Of a DNA stretch of 64,000 bases, positions 53,933 through 62,915 are shown piece by piece. Source of the stretch: Phycisphaerales bacterium (GTDB taxonomy: Bacteria; Planctomycetota; Phycisphaerae; UBA1845); NCBI GenBank assembly GCA_020852275.1, contig JADZBE010000013.1, forward strand, positions 1 to 64,000. The letters are read 5' to 3'. Within the stretch, counting starts at the first letter, position 1, and the number at the start of each line of letters is the position of its first letter. The translations under genes and the position numbers were made by a program. Below the pieces are notes generated by a model, which searched no databases, had not been told where the DNA came from, and worked only from the letters and a program-made list of their open reading frames with translations.

Positions 53933-54447
53933 GTCAGAATCTGCGAAGCCGGCTGCGGGACTTGTTGCGCCTCCTTGAGGATCTTCACGCGCTGCACGGA
54001 GAACTCTTGGAAACAGTCAACGCCAAGGTAGAGGCGCTGCGCAGCGCCAATCGTGACGCGCTGGCCGCGATGGTCGAACGGGAAGGCGAGTTGATTGAGC
54101 GCGTCCAGGAGCGTGAGAGCTGCCGCCGCCTGCTGATGGATCAGATCGGGCGCGAACTTGGCATGTCCGGCCCGCAGGCGCGCAAGCTGACTGCTTCGCA
54201 GCTTGCCGTTCGCCTCGACCAGGCCGGCGCGGCGAAACTAATAACCGCGGCACAATCCCTGCGTGGAGTGGCCGTTCAACTGAGCAAGGCCAACCGTCTG
54301 GCCGGCGCCATCAGCCGCGAAATGGTCAAACAGTTTGAGCGTATCTTTGAGTCCGTGCGCCAATCGGGATGCAACGCACTGGGGTATGCGCACAACGGAA
54401 ATCTTGTGTCAGGTCTGGAACACAAACTCGTGGATGCCGTCGGTTGA
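53929..54447 (+). CDS. flgN: Flagellar export chaperone FlgN, 172 aa
   Basis: A cytoplasmic chaperone of the hook-associated proteins FlgK and FlgL, which are encoded next. The sequence is entirely helical and coiled-coil-like (RLRDLLRLLEDLHALHGELLE and LIERVQERESCRRLLM), with the family pattern of small residues at intervals. ATG 53929 overlaps the flgJ stop by four bases. Length is typical. Function is inferred from family and gene order, as the family is weakly conserved. Confidence 0.7.
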   Translation: MSQNLRSRLRDLLRLLEDLHALHGELLETVNAKVEALRSANRDALAAMVEREGELIERVQERESCRRLLMDQIGRELGMSGPQARKLTASQLAVRLDQAGAAKLITAAQSLRGVAVQLSKANRLAGAISREMVKQFERIFESVRQSGCNALGYAHNGNLVSGLEHKLVDAVG

Positions 54448-54560
54448 AGGAGCCGAGCTTTGACGGACGGGTATAAAGTTTCCAGGAGTGCGAGGCAAGA
54501 AGGCTTTAACTGTGAGTTTTGGATTTTCGCGTCCACTGACTGGTCTGGAGCACGGATGAA

Positions 54561-56273
54561 ATGAACTCCGCACTGCACATAGGCCGAAACGCGCTGTTGG
54601 GGTACCAGAGTGCGTTGCAGGTCGTCGGCGGCAACATCAGCGGCGCGGGCAGCGCGGACTACACGCGCCTGACGCCGCAACTGGATCCGCTGCCCAATCT
54701 TGGCGGCGGCGCGCTGCAGCCCGGCGCCGGTGTCGCCCTCACCGACATCCGTCGCAACATCGACAACGCGCTTGAAAACCGCCTTCGCCTGGCCACCGGC
54801 GAAGTCGAGTCGCTTAGCGCGCAGCAATCGAGCCTCGCGGAACTGGAAACCTACTTCGACGACGTGAGCGGAACCGGCATTCCCACGCTTCTGTCCGAGT
54901 TCTTCGGCGCTTTTGAGGAAGTTGGCAAGGATCCGCTGGCAGACCGCGGGCTTGCCGTGCGCAAGGGCGAGGAACTGGCGCTCGCCCTGGGCCGCCTTCG
55001 CGAGCAGGTCGCCGAACTGGGCGAAGGGCTTGATCAGCAGATTGAAGGCCTTACCGAGGAAGCCGGCAGCCTGGCCGCTCGCGTGGCGGACCTGAACGCG
55101 CGCATCATGGTGGCGGAGGGTCGCTCGCGGGGCGACGCGGCGGGTCTGCGCGATCAGCGCGACGCAGTCCTGCGCGACCTGGGCAAGCTCGTGGACGTCA
55201 CGGTTCGCGAGCAGCCCAACGGCGTGGTCAATGTGTACATCGGCAACGAGGCGCTCGTTCAAGGCGGACTGTCGCGCGGGCTGTCCACCCAGGCGCGCGT
55301 CGTCGACGGATACAAGCGCACGAGCGTGGTCTTCACGGACAGCGGCTCGGTGATCACTCCCCGCGGAGGTCGCATCGCCGGACTCATGGCCGCGCGCGAC
55401 GAGCACGCCTTCTCCCGGCTTGCGGACCTTGACGAATTTGCGGGCGCCCTGATCACCGAAGTGAATCGCGCTCATGCCGACGGGCAGGGACTGACGGGCT
55501 TCACCGAGCTTGAAGGCACGACGCGCCTGACGCGCACGGACGCAGTGCTCAACTCCGATGAAGCAGGCCTAGACGCTGCCGTGCAGAACGGCGCGTTCCA
55601 CGTCGTGCTCTCCGACGGCTCGCCCGGCGGCACGAGCGTACACGTCGTCAGCGTCGATCTGGACGGACTCAACGACGACGACGCGACACTGCAATCGCTC
55701 GTCGATCAACTTAACAGCATCGAGCACCTGCACGCGGAAATCACCGCTGACAATCGGCTGGCACTCTCGACGGACGCGGGCTTCACCTTCACCTTCGGCC
55801 ATGACGGTCAACAGGCGCGGCCCGACACGTCCGGCGTTCTGGCGGCGCTGGGCGTCAACACTTTTTTCACGGGCAGCGGCGCGGCGGACATCGCCGTCAA
55901 CGAAACCGTGCAGGCGAATGGGCAGTTCCTTGCAGCCTCTTCCGTCAATCGCGGCGGCGATGCGGCCAATGCCTTCCGCCTCGCGCAGCTCCTCGACACG
56001 CCCTCGAGCACGTCGAACGGGCCGGCGATTCAGGAGCGGCTCAACGCCATGACCAACGACGTGGCCGTGCGCGCGGGAGCCGTGAACTCGGCCGTGGAAA
56101 GTGCCGACGGCATCCGCTCCGCATTGCTGGCGCAGAAGGAGAGCATCAGCGGCGTCAGTCTCGATGAAGAGGCGATCGAGCTGGTCAAGTTCGAGCGCGC
56201 GTTCCAAGGCGCCTCCCGCTATGTCGGCGTGGTGGACCGGCTCATTGGGGAGCTGATGACCATTCTCAGGTAA
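54561..56273 (+). CDS. flgK: Hook-associated protein 1, FlgK
   Basis: FlgK joins hook and filament. The N-terminus is of the FlgK type (LHIGRNALLGYQSALQVVGGNISGAGSADYTRLTP) and the C-terminal D0 segment reads SGVSLDEEAIELVKFERAFQGASRYVGVVDRLIGELMTIL. The middle, residues 300-500, is divergent and contains VHVVSVDLDGLND with beta-rich repeats, as usual for the family. A 113-base gap before the gene contains TATAAAGTTT (54472), a weak match to a sigma-28 -35 element only. Length 570 is normal. Confidence 0.92.
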   Translation: MNSALHIGRNALLGYQSALQVVGGNISGAGSADYTRLTPQLDPLPNLGGGALQPGAGVALTDIRRNIDNALENRLRLATGEVESLSAQQSSLAELETYFDDVSGTGIPTLLSEFFGAFEEVGKDPLADRGLAVRKGEELALALGRLREQVAELGEGLDQQIEGLTEEAGSLAARVADLNARIMVAEGRSRGDAAGLRDQRDAVLRDLGKLVDVTVREQPNGVVNVYIGNEALVQGGLSRGLSTQARVVDGYKRTSVVFTDSGSVITPRGGRIAGLMAARDEHAFSRLADLDEFAGALITEVNRAHADGQGLTGFTELEGTTRLTRTDAVLNSDEAGLDAAVQNGAFHVVLSDGSPGGTSVHVVSVDLDGLNDDDATLQSLVDQLNSIEHLHAEITADNRLALSTDAGFTFTFGHDGQQARPDTSGVLAALGVNTFFTGSGAADIAVNETVQANGQFLAASSVNRGGDAANAFRLAQLLDTPSSTSNGPAIQERLNAMTNDVAVRAGAVNSAVESADGIRSALLAQKESISGVSLDEEAIELVKFERAFQGASRYVGVVDRLIGELMTILR

Positions 56274-56372
56274 CCCGACATCGCCGGCAACGAATGCCTT
56301 CAGGTTGACGCTTGCAGAACGATCCGCGTGCAATGCGGCCGCTTGTTGCGAGCGATCAGGAACAGTGCAGTC

Positions 56373-58322
56373 ATGGCAGTCAGTCCAATCAACATCTCGC
56401 GCATCAGTCAAAACCTGAGGCTTAACCTCACGGTGGACGCCATCACGCGCAACCAGCGGTCGCTCTACCTTAACGAAGTGCGCATTGCCGCGGGGCGGTC
56501 CTTTGTGACGCCGAGCGAGAACCCCACGGCGGCCGCGCGGGCGCGCGACCTGCACGACCAGCTTGCCCGCCAGCAGCAGATCAGCGGCAATCTGCGGACG
56601 GCCTCGGACCTTCTTTCAGCGTCCGACGCCGCCATCAGCGAGGTCAGCGACCTCCTCACGCAGGTGCAAGCCGTGGCGGGCCAGAACATCAGCAACCTTA
56701 CCAGCGAAGCCGAGCGTGAAGCGGAAGCCGAGGTGCTCGACGCGATTCTTCATCAACTGGTCAACGTGGGCAATCGCCAGTTCGGCGGCAGGTATCTCTT
56801 CTCCGGGCGCGATTCGGACGTCATGGGATTTCAGGAGGCGGGCGGAGGCATTGCCTATCTGGGAGACACCGAGGCATTGGCAATGCACGTCGGCAATGGT
56901 CGCATGGAAAGCGTTTCCATGCCGGGCAATGAATTGTATGGCGCTGTTTCCGCATCCGTGTCAGGCAGCGCGGACCTGACGCCCAAACTGCTCCCGGAAA
57001 CGAGACTTGAAGACCTTGACGGCGCCGTGGGGCAGGGCATACGCAAAGGCACACTGGCTTTTGATGAGACCGACGGCGTCGGGTCGTTCAGCGTTGACCT
57101 GACCACCGCGGACACCATTGGAGACGTGGTCGATTTCATCAATGCCGCCGCGGCAGAAGCGGGCTCCAGCTTGACCGCGACGCTCACAGACGTGGGATTA
57201 AAGCTCGACTCCGGTTCCAAGACGGTCGTTGTTGCAGACGGCGGAAGTTCCACACTCGCCGCCGATCTGGGTCTGTCCTCGGAAACGTCCATTCAGGGCG
57301 AACTCGAAGCGGGCGGACTTTCTCCGCGGCTCACACCGCTGACGCCGATCAGCGCGCTGGCCGGCGGCACAACTTTGGACCTGGAGAACGGGCTGGTCAT
57401 CACCAATGGGTCGCGGTCCGCGGTCATTGACTTGTCCGCCGCGGAAACGGTTCAAGATCTGCTCAACACCATCAACGCTTCCAATACCTACGTCGAGGCC
57501 AGGATCAGCGCGGACGGCAAGTCCATTGACCTGTACAGCCGGGTGTCCGGCGTGGACTTGCACGTCACGGAAAACGGCGGAACCACGGCCGCGAATCTGG
57601 GTCTGCGGACCTTTGACCTCACCACGCAGTTGACGGACCTCAATTACGGTCGCGGCGTTGAGATGACCTCCGAAGCCGAGGCCCCCGACCTCGTGTTCAA
57701 GGACGATACCGGCGCGGTCATCCTGGAGGTCAGCCTGGCGGGCGCGCTGACGTTGAGCGATGTGATTCAGAAGATCAACGATGCGTCGCAGGAGGCGTCC
57801 GCCGGCATCAATGCAGCCCTGGACGAACAAAGCAATGGACTCGCCATTACAAGCACGACGAGCCTGGGCGCCACGCTCATCATTGAGAATGCTCCCGGAT
57901 CGTATGCCGCCGAAGATCTCGGGCTGACGCGCGGCACGGTCACGGAGGACGGCACGCTCCTCGGGCGCGACGTCAATCCCGTAACAGCGCCGGGCGTGCT
58001 CGATGCAATGATGCGGCTTACCGCCGCTTTGCGAACGGACGACGACCGCGCCATTTCCCTTGCGGCCGAGCGCGTGGAAACCATTGTGGACGATCTGGCG
58101 CGCCAGCACGGCCTCGTGGGCGCCCGGGCGCAGAGTGTCGAGCGGGAATTCAATCAACTGGAAGACGCTTCGATCTCAACCGAGCAGTTCCTGTCGCAGG
58201 TCGAGGACTTGGATTTCACGCGCGCGATTACGGAATTGCAGTCCACGCAGACGGTCCTCCAGGCAAGTCTGCTTACAAACTCACGGTTGATGAACTTGTC
58301 ATTAATGGACTATCTGGGATAG
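56373..58322 (+). CDS. flgL: Hook-filament junction protein FlgL, enlarged, 649 aa
   Basis: The N-terminal 160 residues are FlgL-like (MAVSPINISRISQNLRLNLTVDAITRNQRSLY, RQFGGRYLFSGRDSD) and the C-terminal 110 residues end with FTRAITELQSTQTVLQASLLTNSRLMNLSLMDYL. Between them is an insertion of about 310 residues (229-535) made of three repeats, each with an IN-type hydrophobic segment (TIGDVVDFINAAA, TVQDLLNTINASN, TLSDVIQKINDAS) and a following ITSTTSLG/IDLYSR strand. This is similar to the flagellin hook IN motif. Typical FlgL is about 300 residues, so the protein is roughly double size. ATG 56373 chosen. Confidence 0.9.
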   Translation: MAVSPINISRISQNLRLNLTVDAITRNQRSLYLNEVRIAAGRSFVTPSENPTAAARARDLHDQLARQQQISGNLRTASDLLSASDAAISEVSDLLTQVQAVAGQNISNLTSEAEREAEAEVLDAILHQLVNVGNRQFGGRYLFSGRDSDVMGFQEAGGGIAYLGDTEALAMHVGNGRMESVSMPGNELYGAVSASVSGSADLTPKLLPETRLEDLDGAVGQGIRKGTLAFDETDGVGSFSVDLTTADTIGDVVDFINAAAAEAGSSLTATLTDVGLKLDSGSKTVVVADGGSSTLAADLGLSSETSIQGELEAGGLSPRLTPLTPISALAGGTTLDLENGLVITNGSRSAVIDLSAAETVQDLLNTINASNTYVEARISADGKSIDLYSRVSGVDLHVTENGGTTAANLGLRTFDLTTQLTDLNYGRGVEMTSEAEAPDLVFKDDTGAVILEVSLAGALTLSDVIQKINDASQEASAGINAALDEQSNGLAITSTTSLGATLIIENAPGSYAAEDLGLTRGTVTEDGTLLGRDVNPVTAPGVLDAMMRLTAALRTDDDRAISLAAERVETIVDDLARQHGLVGARAQSVEREFNQLEDASISTEQFLSQVEDLDFTRAITELQSTQTVLQASLLTNSRLMNLSLMDYLG

Positions 58323-58596
58323 CAGCCCGTTGAGAAACTTCAAATTGCATGGTTTGGCACAGAAATCCAGCGAATAAATTACGTCCCGGAGGTCCGTGCC
58401 ACCCTTCCTGCAACGTCTCGATTGTGGCGGGGAAAGATCGCAACAGTGTGCGCCAGGCCGACGATGTGACCCAACGGCTCTGGCGGTGAAACGGTGGCCC
58501 GGATGTGGATCCGGGGACCGCGCGATGGAGGCGCGGTTGCGGGACAAGGAGTCGAAGCCCGTGGGCCGACATGGATGGGTCACTGGAGATCGCAGC

Positions 58597-59046
58597 ATGA
58601 TCGTTCAGACTTCGCGGTTTGGTCAGTTGGTGGTGGATGATTCCAAGCTGATCACGTTTCCCGAGGGGGTTCTCGGGTTTCCCCAGCAGCACGACTATGC
58701 GCTGATTCAGACGGGCGACGGCAGCGCGTTTTATTGGTTGCAGTCGGTGGACCGCCCGGAGCTTGCGTTTGTGGTGTGTGATCCGCGGCTGTTCGTCGCG
58801 GATTACCAGGTGCCCGTCAATTCCGAGGAACTGGCATCCATCGGGCTGTCGGACTTTGAGCAGGCACAGGTCTTCATCATTGCCAACAAGGTCAATGGAA
58901 TGCTGACAGGCAACTTGCAGGGTCCGCTGGTGGTCAACGTGGCGTCGAGGCAGGCCCGGCAGTGGGTGCTGTCCGACCGCCGCTACGGCACCCGTCACCC
59001 GCTGATGCGCCTCCCCGAGCCGGTCGCCATGGAAATGAGCGCTTAG
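58597..59046 (+). CDS. fliW: Flagellar assembly factor FliW
   Basis: FliW binds the CsrA dimer (and flagellin) and so relieves CsrA repression of flagellin mRNA. The family core is visible: MIVQTSRFGQLVVDDSKLITFPEGVLGFPQ at the N-terminus, FYWLQSVDRPELAFVVCDP, and IANKVNGMLTGNLQGPLVVNVASRQ with a conserved glycine-rich turn. 149 residues, normal. GGAGA seven bases before ATG 58597 is a good ribosome site. The 274-base gap upstream has no clear promoter. It is followed by csrA. Confidence 0.93.
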   Translation: MIVQTSRFGQLVVDDSKLITFPEGVLGFPQQHDYALIQTGDGSAFYWLQSVDRPELAFVVCDPRLFVADYQVPVNSEELASIGLSDFEQAQVFIIANKVNGMLTGNLQGPLVVNVASRQARQWVLSDRRYGTRHPLMRLPEPVAMEMSA

Positions 59047-59175
59047 ACGACCGGCCGCGGGAGGGAGGATGCAGTGTGGGGAGTGCGCTGCGCAGCCGTT
59101 CGTTGCGGGAGCCACGGCGCTTCGCGGAACGCTCGCCATCGACTGATCTATCAGGCATCAGGAAGGAGCTTGCCT

Positions 59176-59424
59176 ATGTTGGTGCTGTCACGCACGCTCG
59201 ATGAAACGATCATGATCGGTGAGGACGTATGCATCACCGTTGTGGATATTCGGGGCGACAAGGTCCGGCTGGGCGTCACGGCGCCCCGTCATGTGAAAGT
59301 CCATCGCCAGGAAGTGTACGAGGCGATCCAGAGGGAAAACCGCGAAGCCGCAAGGCTCGACCCTGATCAGATCCGCCCCGTACTGGCGCCCGAACGAAAG
59401 TCCGTAGTGGTTTCCAGGATTTGA
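59176..59424 (+). CDS. csrA: Carbon storage regulator CsrA
   Basis: An RNA-binding dimer that represses translation by binding GGA motifs near Shine-Dalgarno sequences. The canonical N-terminal strand ([18 protein letters not shown]), [25 protein letters not shown] with the RNA-binding Arg of the C-terminal core are visible. The tail ([21 protein letters not shown]) is 20 residues longer than in E. coli. AAGGAG lies just before the ATG. Order fliW-csrA-flagellin is conserved in many phyla and fits the partner switch. Confidence 0.95.
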   Translation: MLVLSRTLDETIMIGEDVCITVVDIRGDKVRLGVTAPRHVKVHRQEVYEAIQRENREAARLDPDQIRPVLAPERKSVVVSRI

Positions 59425-59511
59425 ATTTTCGAGCCCCCTCGCCGGGGACCGCAACACGGACACGGGTCCGACGCGGCGGCGACGTCCGAGAGGCTGAAGG
59501 GCCGGCTCAGA

Positions 59512-59536
59512 CAGGGGACATCACGGAGGATTGCTC
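59512..59536 (+). promoter_or_regulatory. Likely CsrA binding sites over the flagellin ribosome binding site
   Basis: AGGGGACATC and ACGGAGGA contain two GGA cores 13 bases apart, the second inside the Shine-Dalgarno (GGAGG) of the flagellin gene. This is the layout bound by CsrA in other flagellin mRNAs. Confidence 0.65.
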
Positions 59537-60961
59537 ATGTCAACGATTAACTCAAACGTACCGGCACTTATTTCTCAGCGTCACCTGGCGTATGCCCAGC
59601 GCGCGCTGAGCACCTCTCTCGAACGGCTCTCCAGCGGTCTGCGCATCAACAAGGGCGCGGACGATCCGGCGGGCCTGATCGTGTCCGAGCGCTTGCGCTC
59701 GGAAATCTCCGCGGTCAAACAGGGCATCGACAACACCACGCGCGCCATCAACGTCATCGCCACCACCGAAGGCGCCCTCGACGAGGTCTCGTCCCTGCTC
59801 ACCGACATCAAGGGGCTGATCGTCGAAGCCGCCAACAAGGGCGCCTTCTCCGACGAGGAAATCGAGGCGAACCAGCTCCAGATCGACTCGGCCATCGAGT
59901 CCATTACGCGCATCGCCAACACCTCCACGTTCGCCGGGCGCAAGCTGCTCAACGGGCAGCTCGACTATGTCACCAGCAGCGTGGTCTCCTCGGACCTCTC
60001 CGATGTCAGCGTCCACAGCGCCAAGTTCGGAAACCGGGACTACATCCCCGTGGAAGTTTCGGTGTCGCAATCCGCGCTGACGGCACAACTGGGCGTCAGC
60101 AACGTGCCCCTGCCCAGCGCCGTGTCCATCGACGTGGCCGGTCCGGACGGCATCATCACGCTCTCGTTCCCCGCCAACGCCACGGCCAACGACATCGTGA
60201 CGGCCATCAATGCGCAGGTGGACGCGACGGGCGTCTCCGCCATTGCCAGCAGCACGACGGGCGTGCGCCTCAACACCAGCCAGTACGGCACGGACGCCTT
60301 CATCAGCGTCAGCAAGGTCAGCACCGGCGGAACCTTCACCACCGAGAACAGCAGCGGTCAGGCCGCCAGCCGCGTCACCGGGCGCGACGCGGTGGCGACG
60401 ATCAACGGCTTCCAGTCCGTCGGCGACGGCCTGGAACTCTCCGTCAGCTCGCCGCTCTTGAAGATGACGGTCACGCTGGATCCGACGTTCGGCGCCGGAA
60501 CCAGCAGCTTCACCATCACCGGCGGCGGCGCACTGTTCCAGCTTGGACCGGACGTCAACACCAACCAGCAGGAGAACGTCGGCGTCAAGGCCATGCAGGC
60601 CAACAAGCTGGGCAGCCGGCTCGTCGGTTTCCTGTCGCAGCTTCAAAGCGGGCAGGACTATGCCCTGCGCAGCGGAGAGTTCAAGCAGGCGTCCGACATC
60701 ATCAACGAGGTCATCACGCAGGTGGCCGTGCTGCGTGGGCGGCTCGGCGCGTTCGAGCGCAACACGCTGCAGACCAACATCAACGCCCTGCAGATCACGA
60801 CGGAGAACTTGACGGCATCCGAGTCCACGATCCGCGACACGGACTTCGCCGAGGAAACGTCGGAGCTGACGCGGGCGCAGATCCTGGTGCAGGCGGGCAA
60901 TTCGATTCTTGCCATCGCCAACGCACAGTCGCAGAACGTGCTGACGCTGCTCGGCGGCTGA
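59537..60961 (+). CDS. fliC: Flagellin, 474 aa
   Basis: The filament subunit. MSTINSNVPALISQRHLAYAQRALSTSLERLSSGLRINKGADDPAGL is the D0/D1 N-terminus and ETSELTRAQILVQAGNSILAIANAQSQNVLTLLGG the D0 C-terminus. The middle (about residues 165-365) holds one flagellin hook IN-type domain (NDIVTAINAQVDATGVSAI). The start is ATG 59537; a TTG two codons upstream is also possible. It is the only flagellin gene seen here. It has a CsrA-type site on its ribosome binding site and a strong terminator downstream. Confidence 0.95.
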   Translation: MSTINSNVPALISQRHLAYAQRALSTSLERLSSGLRINKGADDPAGLIVSERLRSEISAVKQGIDNTTRAINVIATTEGALDEVSSLLTDIKGLIVEAANKGAFSDEEIEANQLQIDSAIESITRIANTSTFAGRKLLNGQLDYVTSSVVSSDLSDVSVHSAKFGNRDYIPVEVSVSQSALTAQLGVSNVPLPSAVSIDVAGPDGIITLSFPANATANDIVTAINAQVDATGVSAIASSTTGVRLNTSQYGTDAFISVSKVSTGGTFTTENSSGQAASRVTGRDAVATINGFQSVGDGLELSVSSPLLKMTVTLDPTFGAGTSSFTITGGGALFQLGPDVNTNQQENVGVKAMQANKLGSRLVGFLSQLQSGQDYALRSGEFKQASDIINEVITQVAVLRGRLGAFERNTLQTNINALQITTENLTASESTIRDTDFAEETSELTRAQILVQAGNSILAIANAQSQNVLTLLGG

Positions 60962-61037
60962 CGCACGCCGCCCTTCAGGCGAAGCAGGCCGCGTCGATCA
61001 GGCGGGATTGGCTTCCGCAGTCCGGACGACGCGCGCC

Positions 61038-61072
61038 GCCCCACCCTCCTCGCCGTGAGGGTGGGGCTTTTT
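61038..61072 (+). terminator. Strong intrinsic terminator after flagellin
   Basis: GCCCCACCCTC pairs with GAGGGTGGGGC (11 pairs, loop of eight) and is followed by five T (61068-61072). Confidence 0.95.
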
Positions 61073-61142
61073 CATGCGCAAACTTGCGCGAAGCGTCGAA
61101 GATGCCCTACGCGGGGTGGCGCCACCGGGTGGCAAGACCGCG

Positions 61143-61174
61143 TGGCACGGTCTGGCGCACTCGCCAGGCCGTGG
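61143..61174. repeat. Palindromic repeat, CACGGYCTGGCG family, copy
   Basis: CACGGTCTGGCG and CGCCAGGCCGTGG surround CACT. Confidence 0.85.
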
Positions 61175-61255
61175 CGAACGCGAGCAGACCACGGCCAACG
61201 GAGTACCGTTGACCGTGCCACCCTGACTTTGGCGAGCGCGAGCAGACCACGACCG

Positions 61256-61289
61256 GGTAGCACGGTCTGGCGTGCTCGCCTGTCCGTGG
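61256..61289. repeat. Palindromic repeat, CACGGYCTGGCG family, imperfect copy
   Basis: CACGGTCTGGCG is intact, the right arm is CGCCTGTCCGTGG. Confidence 0.75.
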
Positions 61290-61320
61290 TTGGCGTTGAC
61301 CAGGCGCCGCCTTCTTGGAT

Positions 61321-61353
61321 CCACGGGTCCGCTGCTGGGGACCCGTGCCACCC
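61321..61353. repeat. CCACGGGTCCGCTGC palindrome, second copy
   Basis: Same element as at 46817, with CCACGGGTCCGCTGC and a complementary right arm. Confidence 0.75.
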
Positions 61354-61509
61354 GCGGGTCCGCTGCCGCGGACTCGCTGCGCTCGTGCAACGGACTTCAT
61401 GGAAGGCGAGATTGCCTTGGCGCATCCATTAAGGTGCGGCCGTCGCGGGTCGATCTTCATTGCAGCCGGGGCTATAATCCCTGACGTTCGCTGACCGGAG
61501 ACGCAACCC

Positions 61510-62796
61510 ATGACTTGCTACGATTGTCCGGAACATCGCCGCTTCACGCGACGCCAGCTTCTCGGCGGCGCTATCGGCGCGGGTGCAGGCTCGTTCCTGG
61601 GACTGCTGCGCCCGGAGATCCTCTTCGCGCAGCCGTCGGGCAAGCGCAAGGCCGACAGCGTCATCCTCCTCTGGATGGGCGGGGGCATGAGCCACCTTGA
61701 CACGCTCGACCCCAAGCCCGGCGCGTCCACGGGAGGTCCGTTCCAAGCCGTCGCCACCAGCGTCAAGGACATCCGCATCAGCGAAAAGCTCCCGCTTCTT
61801 GCCAAGGACTTTAAGGACGTCTCGCTGATTCGCTCGCTGACCAGCAAGGAAGGCTCGCACGAGCGCGCCACGTACCTGATGCACACCGGCTACATGCCGC
61901 TGTCGAGCTTTCAGCACAGCACGCTCGGCTCGGTGACGTGGAAGTCGCTCGGCGCGAAGAACCCGGACCTGCCGGCGTACATCACCATAGGGCGCGAGAC
62001 CTGGCCTGCGGGATTCCTCGGCTCGGGTTTCGCGCCGTTTCAGATCGAGAATCCGGACCGCCCCGCGCAGAACCTCGAATATCACCGGTCTGTGGACGAC
62101 AAGCACTTTCAGTCGCGGCTCAAGCTGCTCAACGAGTTTGACAAGAAGTTCGCCGCCGAGCATCGCGGGGCAGACGTCATCGAGGCGTACGCCAACCACT
62201 ACAAGGCCGCGTACAAGCTGATGAAGAGCAAGAGCGTGGCGGCGTTCGACCTCTCCGGCGAAGCGCCGGCGCTGCGCGAGCGGTATGGGCTGACGTTCTT
62301 CGGCCAGGGGTGCTTGCTCTCGCGGCGGCTGGTGCAAGCGGGCGTCCGCTTCATCGAGGTCAGCTTCGGCGGCTGGGACACGCACCAGGACAACTTCGAG
62401 CGCGTGACGGAGCTTTCGGCGGCGCTGGATCAGGGTGTCAGCGCACTGCTGGCCGATCTGCGCCGCCTCGACATGCTCGACCGCACGCTCGTCCTGCTAT
62501 GCAGCGAGTTCGGCCGCACCCCGACGATCAACGGCAATCAAGGCCGCGACCATTGGCCTCGCGCGTGGAGCGCGCTGCTGGCGGGCGGAGGCATCACCGG
62601 CGGCAAGGTCATCGGCCGCACCGACGACACCGGCAGCGAGCCGGCGGAGCGCCCCGTCCAGATCGGCGAGCTGCACGCCACCGTCTGCAAGTGCCTGGGG
62701 ATCGACCCCACCGCGCAGAACTACGCCCCCGACGGCCGCCCCATCCGCGTCGTCCAGGATGTCAACCTGCACCCCGTCGATGGGCTGTTTGGTTGA
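61510..62796 (+). CDS. DUF1501 (sulfatase-like fold) protein with Tat signal, 428 aa
   Basis: A protein of the DUF1501 family, abundant in Planctomycetota and structurally like alkaline phosphatases/sulfatases. The N-terminus has a twin-arginine signal (RRQLLGGAIGAGAGSF). The family segments include DSVILLWMGGGMSHLDTLDPKPG, GQGCLLSRRLVQAGVRFIEVSFGGWDTHQDNF and CSEFGRTPTINGNQGRDHWPRAW, all with conserved Asp/His that could bind metal. It usually pairs with DUF1553/DUF1549 proteins; none is nearby. GGAGACGCAACCC precedes the ATG. The substrate is unknown. Confidence 0.9.
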   Translation: MTCYDCPEHRRFTRRQLLGGAIGAGAGSFLGLLRPEILFAQPSGKRKADSVILLWMGGGMSHLDTLDPKPGASTGGPFQAVATSVKDIRISEKLPLLAKDFKDVSLIRSLTSKEGSHERATYLMHTGYMPLSSFQHSTLGSVTWKSLGAKNPDLPAYITIGRETWPAGFLGSGFAPFQIENPDRPAQNLEYHRSVDDKHFQSRLKLLNEFDKKFAAEHRGADVIEAYANHYKAAYKLMKSKSVAAFDLSGEAPALRERYGLTFFGQGCLLSRRLVQAGVRFIEVSFGGWDTHQDNFERVTELSAALDQGVSALLADLRRLDMLDRTLVLLCSEFGRTPTINGNQGRDHWPRAWSALLAGGGITGGKVIGRTDDTGSEPAERPVQIGELHATVCKCLGIDPTAQNYAPDGRPIRVVQDVNLHPVDGLFG

Positions 62797-62915
62797 TATG
62801 CTCATCAACGGCTGGAAACGCGACGCCGCACGCCGCATAATCCCCGACTGGCGGAGCCGATGAACTCGCGGGTCTGCGGCCGGCCGCCGGACTTCAAGGG
62901 AACCGGGGAATCTCC

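Larger units (their letters stand above)
60962..61509. other. Repeat-rich gap after the flagellar cluster
   Basis: It holds the flagellin terminator and four palindromic repeats (61143, 61256, 61321 and a partial copy to about 61375). No gene is seen. Confidence 0.6.

Noticed and set aside
54469..54500. Sigma-28 promoter before flgK (TAAAGTTT)
   Set aside because: The -35 half matches but the -10 half does not.
58351..58369. Sigma-54 promoter before fliW (TTGGCACAG)
   Set aside because: The -12 half is at the wrong distance and does not match.
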